A stretch of DNA of 64,000 bases from Betaproteobacteria bacterium RIFCSPLOWO2_12_FULL_62_58 (GTDB lineage Bacteria > Pseudomonadota > Gammaproteobacteria > Burkholderiales > SG8-41): NCBI GenBank assembly GCA_001772005.1, contig MERI01000027.1:1-64000 (forward strand). The letters run 5' to 3'. This document shows, piece by piece, positions 42,513-51,041 of the stretch. The position numbers and the translations under genes are program-made. The stretch's first letter is position 1; every line of letters starts with the position of its first letter. The notes under the pieces are model-generated. The model had not been told where the DNA came from. It worked only from the letters and a program-made list of their open reading frames with translations, and did no database searches.

Positions 42513-43034
42513 TCACCGCGCCTTCGGCGCAAAACCCTTCTGGTAGAGCGGCCCGCTCATGGTGCCGTCGACCGCTTCACCGATGATGCCTTGCGACAGG
42601 TCCTTGATCGCGATGAAGATCACGTCTTCGTCCGGCGTGGCCACCAGGGTATGCGGGGCGTTGGCCGGGATGTAAATTAGCGTGCCCGCGGGCGCCACCA
42701 CGCGCTTGCCGTTGACCGACCCGCGGAGTGTTCCCTTCGCCACGTAGTTGAACTGCTCGTTCTGGTGAGTGTGCATGCGCGAGCCGGTGCCGCGCGGCTT
42801 GTGGATGTACCCCACGAGCATGCGATTACCCTCGACGACCCCGCCGTGGGAAGTCGAATAGCCGGTTCCCGCCGGCACCTTCTTCAGGCTGGCCAAGCGG
42901 AACTGGTATTTGCCATTCCCGGCTCGGATCGCCCCATCCGTCTTCGTCTTACGGCGCGACGAAGACGGATTAGCCGCACGCGCGCGTGCGGCGGATGAAG
43001 GAGAATTTCGTGCCGCAGTCCTGCGCAATGCCAT
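42513..43034 (-). CDS. Single-domain cupin protein
   Basis: The 173-residue protein has an Arg/Ser/Ala-rich, probably disordered N-terminus (about 1-35) and one cupin barrel. Cupin motif 1 reads GTGSRMHTHQNEQFNYVAKG, with histidines and glutamate for metal binding; motif 2 reads IPANAPHTLVA. It could be a small metal-dependent enzyme or a binding protein. It sits between the amidohydrolase and tctC genes, suggesting a role in metabolism of the transported compound. Confidence 0.85.
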   Translation of the reverse strand: MALRRTAARNSPSSAARARAANPSSSRRKTKTDGAIRAGNGKYQFRLASLKKVPAGTGYSTSHGGVVEGNRMLVGYIHKPRGTGSRMHTHQNEQFNYVAKGTLRGSVNGKRVVAPAGTLIYIPANAPHTLVATPDEDVIFIAIKDLSQGIIGEAVDGTMSGPLYQKGFAPKAR

Positions 43035-43084
43035 ATTGATCACCTTGTCCCGTTAAATTTGAACATCGTCGTCTTCCTTCATTA

Positions 43085-43113
43085 ATCTGGAATTCGCGCG
43101 GCGAATTCCAGAT
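43085..43113. repeat. Perfect 13-base stem hairpin between amidohydrolase and cupin genes
   Basis: ATCTGGAATTCGC (43085-43097) and its exact complement (43101-43113) are separated by 3 bases. A further partial copy (GCGAATTACAGAT) follows directly. There is no T-run. It may attenuate or stabilise the operon mRNA, or be a mobile palindromic repeat. Confidence 0.55.
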
Positions 43114-43120
43114 CAGCGAA

Positions 43121-44470
43121 TTACAGATAATCAATGATTTTCCAGTCGCCGGATGTGGCGTTGACCACGTTCTTGTTGCGGCCCGGCCGGCGGTCGGCGT
43201 AGATCCTGCCTTCTTTCATCACCAGCTTGATGTTCTGCTTCTTCTGCAGGCAGGCGATGTCCTTCAGCGGATCGCCGTCGACTGCGATGATGTCGGCGAG
43301 CTTGCCGCCTTCGATCGTGCCGAGATCGCCGCCGAGTTTAATCGCCCGGGCGGCGTTCCCGGTTGCGGTCAGGATCGCGTCCATCGGCTTCATGCCGAGC
43401 TTGACGTAGATTTCGAGCTCCCCCGCGTTGCTTCCCATGTCGGGCTCGAAGCCCATGTCGGTGCCCATCGCGATCCTGACCCCGGCCTTGTACATCTTCT
43501 GGAAAGTCTCGAAACAGAACGGCTGCAGGTACTTCATCTTGCGCAGCACGAATTCCGCAGTTCCGTGCTCGCGCCGCAGCTGGATCGCATGATCGGTGCG
43601 ATGCGAAAGCGTGGGCGTCACCGGGATGCCGGCCTCCGCGATGAGGTCGATCGTTTCGTCGTCGTGAAACACCATGTGTTCGATGGTGTCGGCACCGGCC
43701 TTGAGCGCCATGCGCTGCGCCTGCGTGGTAAAGCAGTGCACCGAAGCGCTCTTGTGGAAGGCGTGCGCTTCGTCCACGATCGCGTCGAGCTCCTCCTGGG
43801 TCATGTTGCGAATATCGGGCTCTTCCTTGTCGGTGCCGCCCCCGCCTGAAGCACAGGTCTTGATCACGTCGCAGCCGGCAAGCAGGTTGGTGCGCGCAAG
43901 TTTCCTGAGTTCCCACGGCCCGTCGGCGGTATTGAAGCCGTGACGCGGCATGGCGCGCGGCTGGATGAGATCGAGGTGCGAGCCGGTGATGGTGGTGAAA
44001 CCGCCGATCAGCATGCGCGGGCCTTCCATGATGCCGGCGTCGATCGCATCCCGCACCGCGCACAACTCGTTGGTGAGCAGTCCGCGGTTGGAGTTCATCC
44101 CCAGGTCGCGCAGCGTGGTGAAGCCCATGTCGAAGCACAATTGCGCGTGGAACAGCGCGTACATCTGCTGCAGATGCGGCATGATCTCGAACTGCGCGAC
44201 GCGGTGATTGTGGAACGTCACGCAGTTGAACATCGAGGTGTGGATGTGCAGATCCATCATCCCCGGCATGAGGGTATAGCGCGCGGCGTCGATCACTTGC
44301 GCATCGCGCGGGATCTTGATTTTGTCCTGAGTGCCGACCTTCTTTATGCGGCGGCCCTGCATCACCACCACGGGATCCTTGACCGGCCTGCCGCCTTTGC
44401 CGTCGATCAGCGTGCCGCCCTTGATGAATTTCAGCGCGCCTTTTTCTTCAAGCGCTTTCATGCCCTGCAT
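43121..44470 (-). CDS. Metal-dependent amidohydrolase family protein
   Basis: The 449-residue enzyme has the amidohydrolase plan: a small beta-sandwich (GGTLIDGKGGRPVKDPVVV), then MPGMMDLHIHT with the first HxH metal pair. Later come SVHCFTTQAQRMALKAG with a histidine, TIEHMVFHDD, and AMGTDMGFEPDMG with the catalytic aspartate. It resembles the imidazolonepropionase/prolidase-like group that hydrolyses cyclic or amide bonds. The start at 44470 follows GGAGGAG by 8 bases. It is the first gene of the operon encoding cupin, TctCBA, two further TctC and a carboxyltransferase. Confidence 0.88.
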   Translation of the reverse strand: MQGMKALEEKGALKFIKGGTLIDGKGGRPVKDPVVVMQGRRIKKVGTQDKIKIPRDAQVIDAARYTLMPGMMDLHIHTSMFNCVTFHNHRVAQFEIMPHLQQMYALFHAQLCFDMGFTTLRDLGMNSNRGLLTNELCAVRDAIDAGIMEGPRMLIGGFTTITGSHLDLIQPRAMPRHGFNTADGPWELRKLARTNLLAGCDVIKTCASGGGGTDKEEPDIRNMTQEELDAIVDEAHAFHKSASVHCFTTQAQRMALKAGADTIEHMVFHDDETIDLIAEAGIPVTPTLSHRTDHAIQLRREHGTAEFVLRKMKYLQPFCFETFQKMYKAGVRIAMGTDMGFEPDMGSNAGELEIYVKLGMKPMDAILTATGNAARAIKLGGDLGTIEGGKLADIIAVDGDPLKDIACLQKKQNIKLVMKEGRIYADRRPGRNKNVVNATSGDWKIIDYL

Positions 44471-44550
44471 AGCGTGGACTCCTCCGTGAGGGAGCGATGT
44501 GTGCCGCCGCGGCAAAGCCGTCGCTCCGTAAGCGTCGCAATGGAACTTGA

Positions 44551-44579
44551 ACGCTAAAGACTCCCCCCTGGCTTGTCAA
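44551..44579 (-). promoter_or_regulatory. Candidate sigma-70 promoter for the amidohydrolase operon
   Basis: On the minus strand a perfect -35 TTGACA lies at 44579-44574, and 17 bases further is TAGCGT as a weak -10. Transcription would start about 75 bases upstream of the amidohydrolase start at 44470. Confidence 0.4.
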
Positions 44580-44593
44580 GCCAACGGGTGGTC

Positions 44594-45715
44594 TCAGCGA
44601 AAGTTTTTCGCGGCGGCGAGAAACTGCGCGTAGGCCTCGGGGTCGATGGTGCGCGCCGGCTGCCGCGCATCGGCCTGCAACCTGAACGCGGCAAGCGTCT
44701 TTTCGACGGCGGTGCGCTCCATGTCGCGCGTGATGAACACCAGACGGGAGCGGCGGTCTCCGTCCGGCCAATTTTCCAGCGTCACCGGTTCATGGATCAG
44801 CGTTTGCACCGCATGGACCGCCACCGGCCTGCCCTCGACGTTGAGCAACCCTTTCACGCGCAGCAGATTGGCGCCGCGCAGCGCCGCCAGCATGCCGAGC
44901 CACATCATGAGGCCGGCCGTGCTGACCGGCTCTTCGTGGTAGATGCAAAAAGCGCGGATATGTTCGTCGTGGCGGTTCACATCCGGCGCATGGTGGTCAT
45001 GGCGGCGGTGCTGGTGGCCGTGGCGCCTTTCGGCGTGGGTAAACGCTTCTTCACGCAGCCAGCGCGTCACCTCCTCGCCGGCGGCATGCGCGTCGTGGAG
45101 TTCCGCACCGAACAGTTCGTGCGGCGCGATCGCACCCCGCACGACCGTGAATATGTGCGCCCCGGGGTTGATGCGCGCCATGCGCTGTCGCAGCGTTTCA
45201 ATCGCAGCAGGCTGAGTGAGGTCGGTCTTGGTCATCAAGATGCGGTCGGCGATTGCGGCCTGCTTGACCGACTCGGGATGTTGATCGAGCTGGAGCGCGC
45301 CGTTGACGCTGTCGACCAGCGTCACCACGCTGTCGAGGCGGAACCAGGGGGCAAGTTCCGGGTCGGTCACCACCGTCTGGATGATCGGCACCGGGTCGGC
45401 GAGCCCGGTGGTTTCGACGAGCACCTTGTCGAACGCGGGAATCGCGCCGTCGCGGCGCTTGCGATAAAGATCGCTCAGCGTGTCCACGAGATCGCCGCGG
45501 ACCGTGCAGCACAGGCAGCCGTTGGAGAGCAGCACGGTATTTTCGCTGGGCGTGGCAATCAGCAAATGGTCGAGGCCGATCTCGCCGAACTCGTTGATGA
45601 TGACCGCCGCGTTGGCCATGCCCGGATGCTGCAGCAGGCGGTTCAAGAGCGTGGTCTTACCGCTGCCCAGAAAGCCCGTGATAATCGAAACCGGCGTGCG
45701 GTCAGGCGCGCTCAC
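44594..45715 (-). CDS. G3E-family GTPase (CobW/ZNG1-like metal chaperone)
   Basis: The 373-residue protein has the P-loop GFLGSGKTTLL, the INEFGEIGLDH motif and the metal-binding CxCC motif (NGCLCCTVRGDL). TKTDL provides guanine recognition, and a histidine-rich loop (HGHQHRRHDHH and more) precedes the CobW C-terminal domain. Such GTPases deliver zinc, cobalt or nickel to target enzymes. It lies between the amidohydrolase operon and fructose-bisphosphate aldolase, in the same direction. The adjacent amidohydrolase, a metal enzyme, is a possible client; this is inference. Confidence 0.9.
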   Translation of the reverse strand: MSAPDRTPVSIITGFLGSGKTTLLNRLLQHPGMANAAVIINEFGEIGLDHLLIATPSENTVLLSNGCLCCTVRGDLVDTLSDLYRKRRDGAIPAFDKVLVETTGLADPVPIIQTVVTDPELAPWFRLDSVVTLVDSVNGALQLDQHPESVKQAAIADRILMTKTDLTQPAAIETLRQRMARINPGAHIFTVVRGAIAPHELFGAELHDAHAAGEEVTRWLREEAFTHAERRHGHQHRRHDHHAPDVNRHDEHIRAFCIYHEEPVSTAGLMMWLGMLAALRGANLLRVKGLLNVEGRPVAVHAVQTLIHEPVTLENWPDGDRRSRLVFITRDMERTAVEKTLAAFRLQADARQPARTIDPEAYAQFLAAAKNFR

Positions 45716-45813
45716 GGTCGAGCTTCATCCGACGTAAAGCCGCAAACGCGCAAAGAACTGGACACGGGATAGGCGAAAGGAGAGAGGTGATAGCTGGAAA
45801 GCCCTTCGCATCC

Positions 45814-45840
45814 CGCCTGTCGCCTGTCGCCTCTCGATCC
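45814..45840. repeat. 7-base-period repeat (CGCCTGT units)
   Basis: Units CGCCTGT, CGCCTGT, CGCCTCT, CGATCC occupy the spacer between the aldolase stop (45872) and the G3E GTPase start (45715). Confidence 0.65.
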
Positions 45841-45871
45841 AAAGCGCTCGACGGCCTTGGCGGTCAGCGCT

Positions 45872-46906
45872 TCATGCCGCGAGCGCCTGCTTTTCCTGGT
45901 CAACCGAGTAGCGGCCGAGACACGCCAGACCGTTCATACGAGCGCGGTGCAGCAGCGCGGCCTGCGCCGCCGCCACGTTTGCCGCCGCGCCTTTCCATGC
46001 CTTGAGCGCCGGCTGCTGCAGGGCGCGGCCGTAGGAAAACGAGAGCGGCCACGGCAAACGATCCTTGAACATTTGATTCATGGCGTTGAGGTGCGCGGTC
46101 GCGACCTCGTCGCTCTGACCGCCGGACAGGAACACGATGCCGGCAACTGCCGCAGGCACGGTGCGCTTGAGGATGCGCACGGTGCGCTCGGCGACTTCCT
46201 CGACGCCCGCTTGCCGCGCACAGTTCTTGCCGGCGATCACCATGCTCGGTTTCAACACCGAGCGCTCGAGCGTCACGCGGTTGAGATAAAGCGCCTCGTA
46301 AACCGCATTGAGCGTCCATTCGGTGACTTCCTCGCAGCGCTCGACGGTGTGCTCGCCGTCCATCAGCACCTCGGGTTCGACGATCGGCACCAGTCCCGCT
46401 GCCTGGCAGATCGCGGCGTAACGTCCGAGCGCGTGCGCGTTGGCGGCGATGCAGGTCGAGCTCGGCATCTCCGCGCCGATCGTGATTACCGCGCGCCACT
46501 TGGCGAACTTCGCGCCCATCTTCACGTACTCGGCACAGCGCTTGCCGAGGTTATCGAGTCCTTCCGTCACTTTCTCATCAGGGCACAGCGCGAGGTCCTT
46601 GGCACCGGTGTCGACCTTGATGCCCGGCAGGATGCCGTTCCTGGCGAGCAGTTCGACGAAGGGGGTGCCGTTCGCCGACTTCTGGCGGATCGTCTCGTCG
46701 TAGAGGATCACGCCGCTGATGTGCTGCGCCAGACCCTTGGCGCCGAACAGCAGATCGCGGTAAGCGCGGCGATTTTCCTCGGTGTTCCCGACCTTGATGC
46801 CGGCGAAGCGCTTTTCGATGGTGCCGGTGCTCTCATCGGCGGCGAGTATGCCTTTCCCGGGCGCAACGATCGCCTGGGCGGTGGCGGCTAGATCGTGTCC
46901 TGACAT
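45872..46906 (-). CDS. Class I fructose-bisphosphate aldolase
   Basis: The 344-residue protein matches the class I (Schiff-base) aldolase as in animals and plants: GKGILAADESTGTIEKRF, IVEPEVLMDGEHTVERC, LKPSMVIAGK with an active lysine, and FLSGGQSDE. It interconverts fructose-1,6-bisphosphate with two triose phosphates and can also make sedoheptulose bisphosphate in the Calvin cycle. Many proteobacterial cbb operons use a class II enzyme, so the class I type is noteworthy. It follows pyk on the minus strand, separated by a heptad-repeat spacer. Confidence 0.93.
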   Translation of the reverse strand: MSGHDLAATAQAIVAPGKGILAADESTGTIEKRFAGIKVGNTEENRRAYRDLLFGAKGLAQHISGVILYDETIRQKSANGTPFVELLARNGILPGIKVDTGAKDLALCPDEKVTEGLDNLGKRCAEYVKMGAKFAKWRAVITIGAEMPSSTCIAANAHALGRYAAICQAAGLVPIVEPEVLMDGEHTVERCEEVTEWTLNAVYEALYLNRVTLERSVLKPSMVIAGKNCARQAGVEEVAERTVRILKRTVPAAVAGIVFLSGGQSDEVATAHLNAMNQMFKDRLPWPLSFSYGRALQQPALKAWKGAAANVAAAQAALLHRARMNGLACLGRYSVDQEKQALAA

Positions 46907-46930
46907 GGGGCCTCCTGCTTGTTGTGGGGT

Positions 46931-47022
46931 AAACGGTAGACGGTGAGCGGTGAGCGGCTATTTTACTACGATTGGCGCGCCCGGTTTGCCGCTTGCTGCT
47001 TACCGCTTACTGCTTGCTCACG
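46931..47022. repeat. Two inverted 7-base-period blocks between fba and pyk
   Basis: The left block has GTAGACG, GTGAGCG, GTGAGCG. The right block (from about 46989) has GCTGCTT, ACCGCTT, ACTGCTT, GCTCAC, near its reverse complement. The right block overlaps the last codons of pyk at 47018. Confidence 0.7.
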
Positions 47023-48445
47023 CATGCCTATGCTCGCCGACCTTGACCACCTTGAGCGTATTGGTACCGCCGGCCTTGCCGAACGGCTCGCCGATCGTGA
47101 GCACGATGTAATCGCCGTTTCGCACCGCGCCGCGTTTCAGCAACTCGTCCTCGGCCAGGTGCAGCGCTCTCTCGGGATTGCGCGCGCCCTTGAACTTGAC
47201 GGGATACACCCCGCGAAACAGCGTCACCCGGCGCCGCGTCTCGATTACGGAACTCATGGCGTAGATCGGCACTGTCGTCGCCATGCGCGACATCAACAGC
47301 GGGGTTTTCCCGCTCTGCGTCATCGCCGCGACCGCCTTGATGTCAAGGTTGTTGGCGGTGAACACCGTGGCGCGGGCGATCGCCCCCTCGACGTTCCCGG
47401 GAAGGTTGGCGTGCCGGCGCTCGGTGCTGAGCGTGTCCTCCTTCTCCGCCTCGACGCACACGCGTGCCATGGCCGCGACCGTCTCCGCCGGGTAGTGACC
47501 CGACGCGGTTTCCGCCGAGAGCATCACCGCGTCGGTTCCATCCAGCACTGCATTGGCCACGTCCGACACCTCGGCGCGCGTCGGGATCGGGCTGTTGATC
47601 ATCGACTCCATCATCTGGGTTGCGGTGATGGTGAGCTTGTTCTTCTCGCGCGCCATACGGATCATGCGCTTCTGGAGCGCGGGCACAACGGCGTCGCCCA
47701 CCTCCACCGCGAGGTCGCCGCGCGCCACCATGATCGCGTCGGAAGCCTCGAGAATCTCCTCGAGCGCGGAAATCGCTTCCGCGCGCTCGATCTTGGCGAC
47801 GATCAGGCTCCTGCCGCCCGCCTTCTGCATGAGGTCACGCGCCCATCTAATGTCGGCACCCGAGCGCGGGAACGACACGCCGAGAAAATCGGCCTTGATC
47901 TCCGCGGCGACCTGGATGTCGCGCACGTCCTTCTCGGTCAAAGCCGGCGCGGTAAGCCCGCCGCCCTTGCGGTTGATGCCCTTGTTATTGGACAGCACGC
48001 CGCCCTGCTCGACCACGCAGGCGATGCGCGGCCCCTTTACCGAGGATACGCCGAACACGATACGACCGTCGTCGAGGAGCAGGGTGTCCCCTGGGCGCAC
48101 GTCGTCGGGCAGTCTCTTGTAGTCAAGACCCACGCGGTGCTCATCGCCCACTTCGCACTCGGCGTCGAGCACGAACCTGCCGCCGGCAGCGAGCGTGACC
48201 CTGCCATCCTTGAACTTGCCGATGCGGATCTTGGGTCCCTGCAGATCGACCAGCACGCCGATCGCTTGACCGGCCTTCCGCGCGAGCGCGCGCACGAGTT
48301 CGACGCGCTTGCGGTGCTCGGCTGCGGTGCCATGCGAGAAATTCATGCGCACCACGTCCAGCCCCGCCTCGATCATGCGCGCCAACGTCTTCGGATCGCT
48401 CGATGCCGGGCCGAGCGTTGCGACGATCTTGGTGCGGCGGAGCAT
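47018..48445 (-). CDS. pyk: Pyruvate kinase
   Basis: The 475-residue enzyme begins MLRRTKIVATLGPASSDPKT and has VVRMNFSHGT, the catalytic-lysine region of domain A (LIVAKIERAEAISALEEIL), and the substrate loop TATQMMESMI. It converts phosphoenolpyruvate and ADP to pyruvate and ATP. It sits downstream of pgk in the cbb cluster, as in several chemolithoautotrophs, linking CO2 fixation to central metabolism. Heptad-repeat spacers lie on both sides. Confidence 0.95.
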   Translation of the reverse strand: MLRRTKIVATLGPASSDPKTLARMIEAGLDVVRMNFSHGTAAEHRKRVELVRALARKAGQAIGVLVDLQGPKIRIGKFKDGRVTLAAGGRFVLDAECEVGDEHRVGLDYKRLPDDVRPGDTLLLDDGRIVFGVSSVKGPRIACVVEQGGVLSNNKGINRKGGGLTAPALTEKDVRDIQVAAEIKADFLGVSFPRSGADIRWARDLMQKAGGRSLIVAKIERAEAISALEEILEASDAIMVARGDLAVEVGDAVVPALQKRMIRMAREKNKLTITATQMMESMINSPIPTRAEVSDVANAVLDGTDAVMLSAETASGHYPAETVAAMARVCVEAEKEDTLSTERRHANLPGNVEGAIARATVFTANNLDIKAVAAMTQSGKTPLLMSRMATTVPIYAMSSVIETRRRVTLFRGVYPVKFKGARNPERALHLAEDELLKRGAVRNGDYIVLTIGEPFGKAGGTNTLKVVKVGEHRHA

Positions 48446-48451
48446 GAGAAT

Positions 48452-48622
48452 GCAGGATTGAGCTATTAGGATTGAGGATTCAGGGAAAGTGTAAAGTGCA
48501 AATACAATGATTTCAACGCGTTTTCTCGATCCTCACTCCTCGATCCTCGCTCCTCATTCCTCGCTTCTCGATCCTCAATCCCCAATCCTCAATCCTCAAT
48601 CCTTGATCCTTGATCCTGCTTC
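48452..48622. repeat. Long 7-base-period repeat (CTCAATC units) reaching into pgk
   Basis: After a short GGATTGA block near 48452-48480, at least thirteen consecutive 7-base units (CTCGATC, CTCACTC, CTCGCTC, CTCAATC, CTTGATC and similar) run from about 48528 to 48620. The last third lies within the 3' end of pgk. Confidence 0.8.
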
Positions 48623-49791
48623 GCGCGCTGCTCCAGGATTTCAATCGCCGGCAGCTTCTTGCCTTCCAGGAACTCGAGGAACGCGCCGCCACCCGTCGAG
48701 ATATAGGAAATCCGGTCGGCGATTCCGTATTTCGCGACTGCTGCGAGCGTGTCGCCTCCGCCCGCGATCGAAAACGCCGTGGAATCAGCAATCGCGCGAG
48801 CAATAGTTCTCGTGCCCTCGCCAAACTGGTCGAATTCGAACACTCCGACCGGCCCGTTCCAGACGATGGTGCCGGCTTTGCCGAGCACGCTCGCCAGCGC
48901 ACGCGCCGTCCGGGGGCCGAGGTCGAGGATCAGATCGTCGTCCGCTACGTTCTCGGCCGCTTTGGTTTCGGCACGCGCCTGGGCTGATAGTTCTTTGGCG
49001 CACACGACATCGATCGGCACCGGCACCGTTCCGCCCTTGGCCTTCATGATATCGATGATCTTGCGCGCTTCGTCGACCAGCTCCGGTTCGGCGAGCGACT
49101 TGCCGATTCTGCCGCCGACCGCAAGCAGGAACGTGTTGGCGATACCTCCGCCGACGATCAGCTGGTCTACTTTCTCGGCGAGCGCGGCGAGAATGGTAAG
49201 CTTGGTCGACACCTTGGAGCCGCCGACGATCGCGACCAGCGGCCTCGCCGGTCTTTCCAGCGCCCGTGCGAGCGCCTCCATTTCGGCGGCCATCAGCGGC
49301 CCTGCGCACGCCGTCTTCGCGTACTTGGCGATGCCGTGCGTGGTCGCTTCGGCCCGGTGTGCGGTGCCAAAGGCATCGTTGACATAAACATCGCACAGCG
49401 CAGCCATCTTCCGTGCCAGCGCATCGTCGTTCTTTTTCTCGCCCTTGTTGAACCGGCAGTTCTCAAGCAGTACCACGCGGCCTGGCTCGACCGTCACACC
49501 GCCCAGCCAGTCGCGCATAAGCGGAACTGGCGTGCCAAGAAGCGTTGAAAGATGTTTGGCCACGGGCGCGAGCGAATCGACCGCGCTGAACTTGCCTTCC
49601 TTGGGTCGGCCGAGGTGCGAAACCAGCATCAGCCGCGCGCGCTGCGCCAGCGCGTGCCTGATGCCGGGCAGGGCCGCCCGGATGCGCGTGTCGTCCGTAA
49701 TCCCGCCGTCTTTGAGCGGAACATTGAGGTCTTCGCGGATCAGGACCCGCTTCTCGCGCAGGTCGAGATCGGTCATCTTGAGGATGCTCAT
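48589..49791 (-). CDS. pgk: Phosphoglycerate kinase
   Basis: The 400-residue protein has the bacterial PGK order: [10 protein letters not shown], the substrate-binding [25 protein letters not shown], and GGSKVSTKL in the hinge. The nucleotide-binding C-terminal domain ends [19 protein letters not shown]. It uses ATP to phosphorylate 3-phosphoglycerate in the Calvin cycle. The last nine residues or so (QDQGSRIED) are encoded by the adjacent heptad repeat, extending a C-terminus that normally ends near EQRAK. Confidence 0.95.
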   Translation of the reverse strand: MSILKMTDLDLREKRVLIREDLNVPLKDGGITDDTRIRAALPGIRHALAQRARLMLVSHLGRPKEGKFSAVDSLAPVAKHLSTLLGTPVPLMRDWLGGVTVEPGRVVLLENCRFNKGEKKNDDALARKMAALCDVYVNDAFGTAHRAEATTHGIAKYAKTACAGPLMAAEMEALARALERPARPLVAIVGGSKVSTKLTILAALAEKVDQLIVGGGIANTFLLAVGGRIGKSLAEPELVDEARKIIDIMKAKGGTVPVPIDVVCAKELSAQARAETKAAENVADDDLILDLGPRTARALASVLGKAGTIVWNGPVGVFEFDQFGEGTRTIARAIADSTAFSIAGGGDTLAAVAKYGIADRISYISTGGGAFLEFLEGKKLPAIEILEQRAKQDQGSRIED

Positions 49792-49796
49792 TTCAT

Positions 49797-49866
49797 TCGC
49801 AGTGAAAAGTGAAACAAGCTCCGCAAGTGGTTTTACGTTTCACTATTCACTTTTCACGTTTCACGG
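49797..49866. repeat. 7-base-period repeat (TTTTCAC units) between pgk and gap
   Basis: AGTGAAA units at 49800-49815 and GTTTCAC, TATTCAC, TTTTCAC, GTTTCAC at 49838-49865 form two complementary blocks. They fill the whole spacer between the pgk start and the gap stop. Confidence 0.75.
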
Positions 49867-49868
49867 TT

Positions 49869-50882
49869 TTACTTGGCGCTCATCAGCGCGACCGTTGCGT
49901 CCAGCATCCGGTTGCTGAAACCCCACTCGTTGTCATACCAGGCGAGCGCTTTCACCAGCGTTCCCCCGGTGACTTTGGTGAGCGTGGCGTCAAAGATACT
50001 CGAAGCGGGGTTGTGATTGAAGTCCACCGACACCAGGGGTGCCTTGTTGTACTCGAGCACGCCCTTCAGCTCGCCTTCGGCAGCCGCCTTCATCACCGCG
50101 TTGACTTCGTCGACCGTGGTCGGCCGCGCCGCCGTGAAGGTGAGATCCACAACCGAGACGTTGATGGTCGGCACGCGGATCGCGAATCCGTCGAGCTTGC
50201 CGCTGAGTTCCGGCAGCACCAGGCCGACTGCGGCAGCGGCGCCGGTCTTGGTCGGGATCATCGACATCGTCGCCGCGCGCGCGCGGCGCAGGTCTTCGTG
50301 GTAGACGTCGGTCAGCACCTGGTCATTGGTGTACGCGTGCACCGTGGTCATCAGCCCCTGCACGACGCCGATTTTGTCGTGCAGCGCCTTCACCATCGGC
50401 GCCAGGCAGTTGGTGGTGCAAGAGGCGTTGGAAATCACCGTGTGGCCGGGCTTCAGCGTTTTGTGGTTGACACCGTAGACGATGGTCGCATCGACGTCCT
50501 TACCGCCAGGGGCCGAGAGGATTACTTTCTTGGCGCCGGCCTTGAGATGCGCGCCGGCCTTGTCCCTGCTGTTGAAAAGACCGGTGCACTCGAGCACAAC
50601 GTCCACGCCCAACGTTCCCCACGGCAGCTCGGCGGGATTTCTCATCGCCAGCACCTTGATGCGATCGCCGTTGACCACCATGGACTCACCGTCGACCTCC
50701 ACTTTGCCGGGAAATTTGCCGTGCGCGGTGTCGTAGCGCGTCAAATGCGCGTTGGTCTCGGCGTTGCCCAGATCGTTGATCGCGACGATCTCGATGTCGT
50801 GCTTCTTGCCGCCCTCGTAGTGAGCGCGCAGGATGTTGCGGCCGATGCGGCCATAGCCGTTAATGGCGACTTTGATGCTCAT
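49869..50882 (-). CDS. gap: Glyceraldehyde-3-phosphate dehydrogenase, type I
   Basis: The 337-residue enzyme has the NAD-binding start [20 protein letters not shown], the active-site [12 protein letters not shown] with the catalytic cysteine, and [14 protein letters not shown] at the C-terminus. In the Calvin cycle it reduces 1,3-bisphosphoglycerate. It lies between tkt and pgk, the usual cbb order. A repeat-rich 159-base spacer separates it from tkt. Confidence 0.95.
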   Translation of the reverse strand: MSIKVAINGYGRIGRNILRAHYEGGKKHDIEIVAINDLGNAETNAHLTRYDTAHGKFPGKVEVDGESMVVNGDRIKVLAMRNPAELPWGTLGVDVVLECTGLFNSRDKAGAHLKAGAKKVILSAPGGKDVDATIVYGVNHKTLKPGHTVISNASCTTNCLAPMVKALHDKIGVVQGLMTTVHAYTNDQVLTDVYHEDLRRARAATMSMIPTKTGAAAAVGLVLPELSGKLDGFAIRVPTINVSVVDLTFTAARPTTVDEVNAVMKAAAEGELKGVLEYNKAPLVSVDFNHNPASSIFDATLTKVTGGTLVKALAWYDNEWGFSNRMLDATVALMSAK

Positions 50883-50967
50883 CGAATTTCTCCCGATACG
50901 GAAACAAGCAAAATTCTACAGTCAGGGCGCCAAAATTCATTGATTTATGACAAACTCGGCGCTTCTA

Positions 50968-51030
50968 GCAGCCTGTACGGACGGTTAAGTCCGACGGGCT
51001 GCCAGCCCCCTCGACAGGTTCAGGACAGGC
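50968..51030. repeat. Hairpin repeat plus dispersed TCAGGACAGG unit between tkt and gap
   Basis: Arms GCAGCC (50968-50973) and GGCTGC (50997-51002), with inner arms CGGAC/GTCCG, enclose the TAAGTCCGAC core also found in the 37240 hairpin. TCGACAGGTTCAGGACAGGC at 51011-51030 is a copy of the repeat inserted in tctC copy 7. Confidence 0.6.
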
Positions 51031-51041
51031 TTGGCGGCCGG

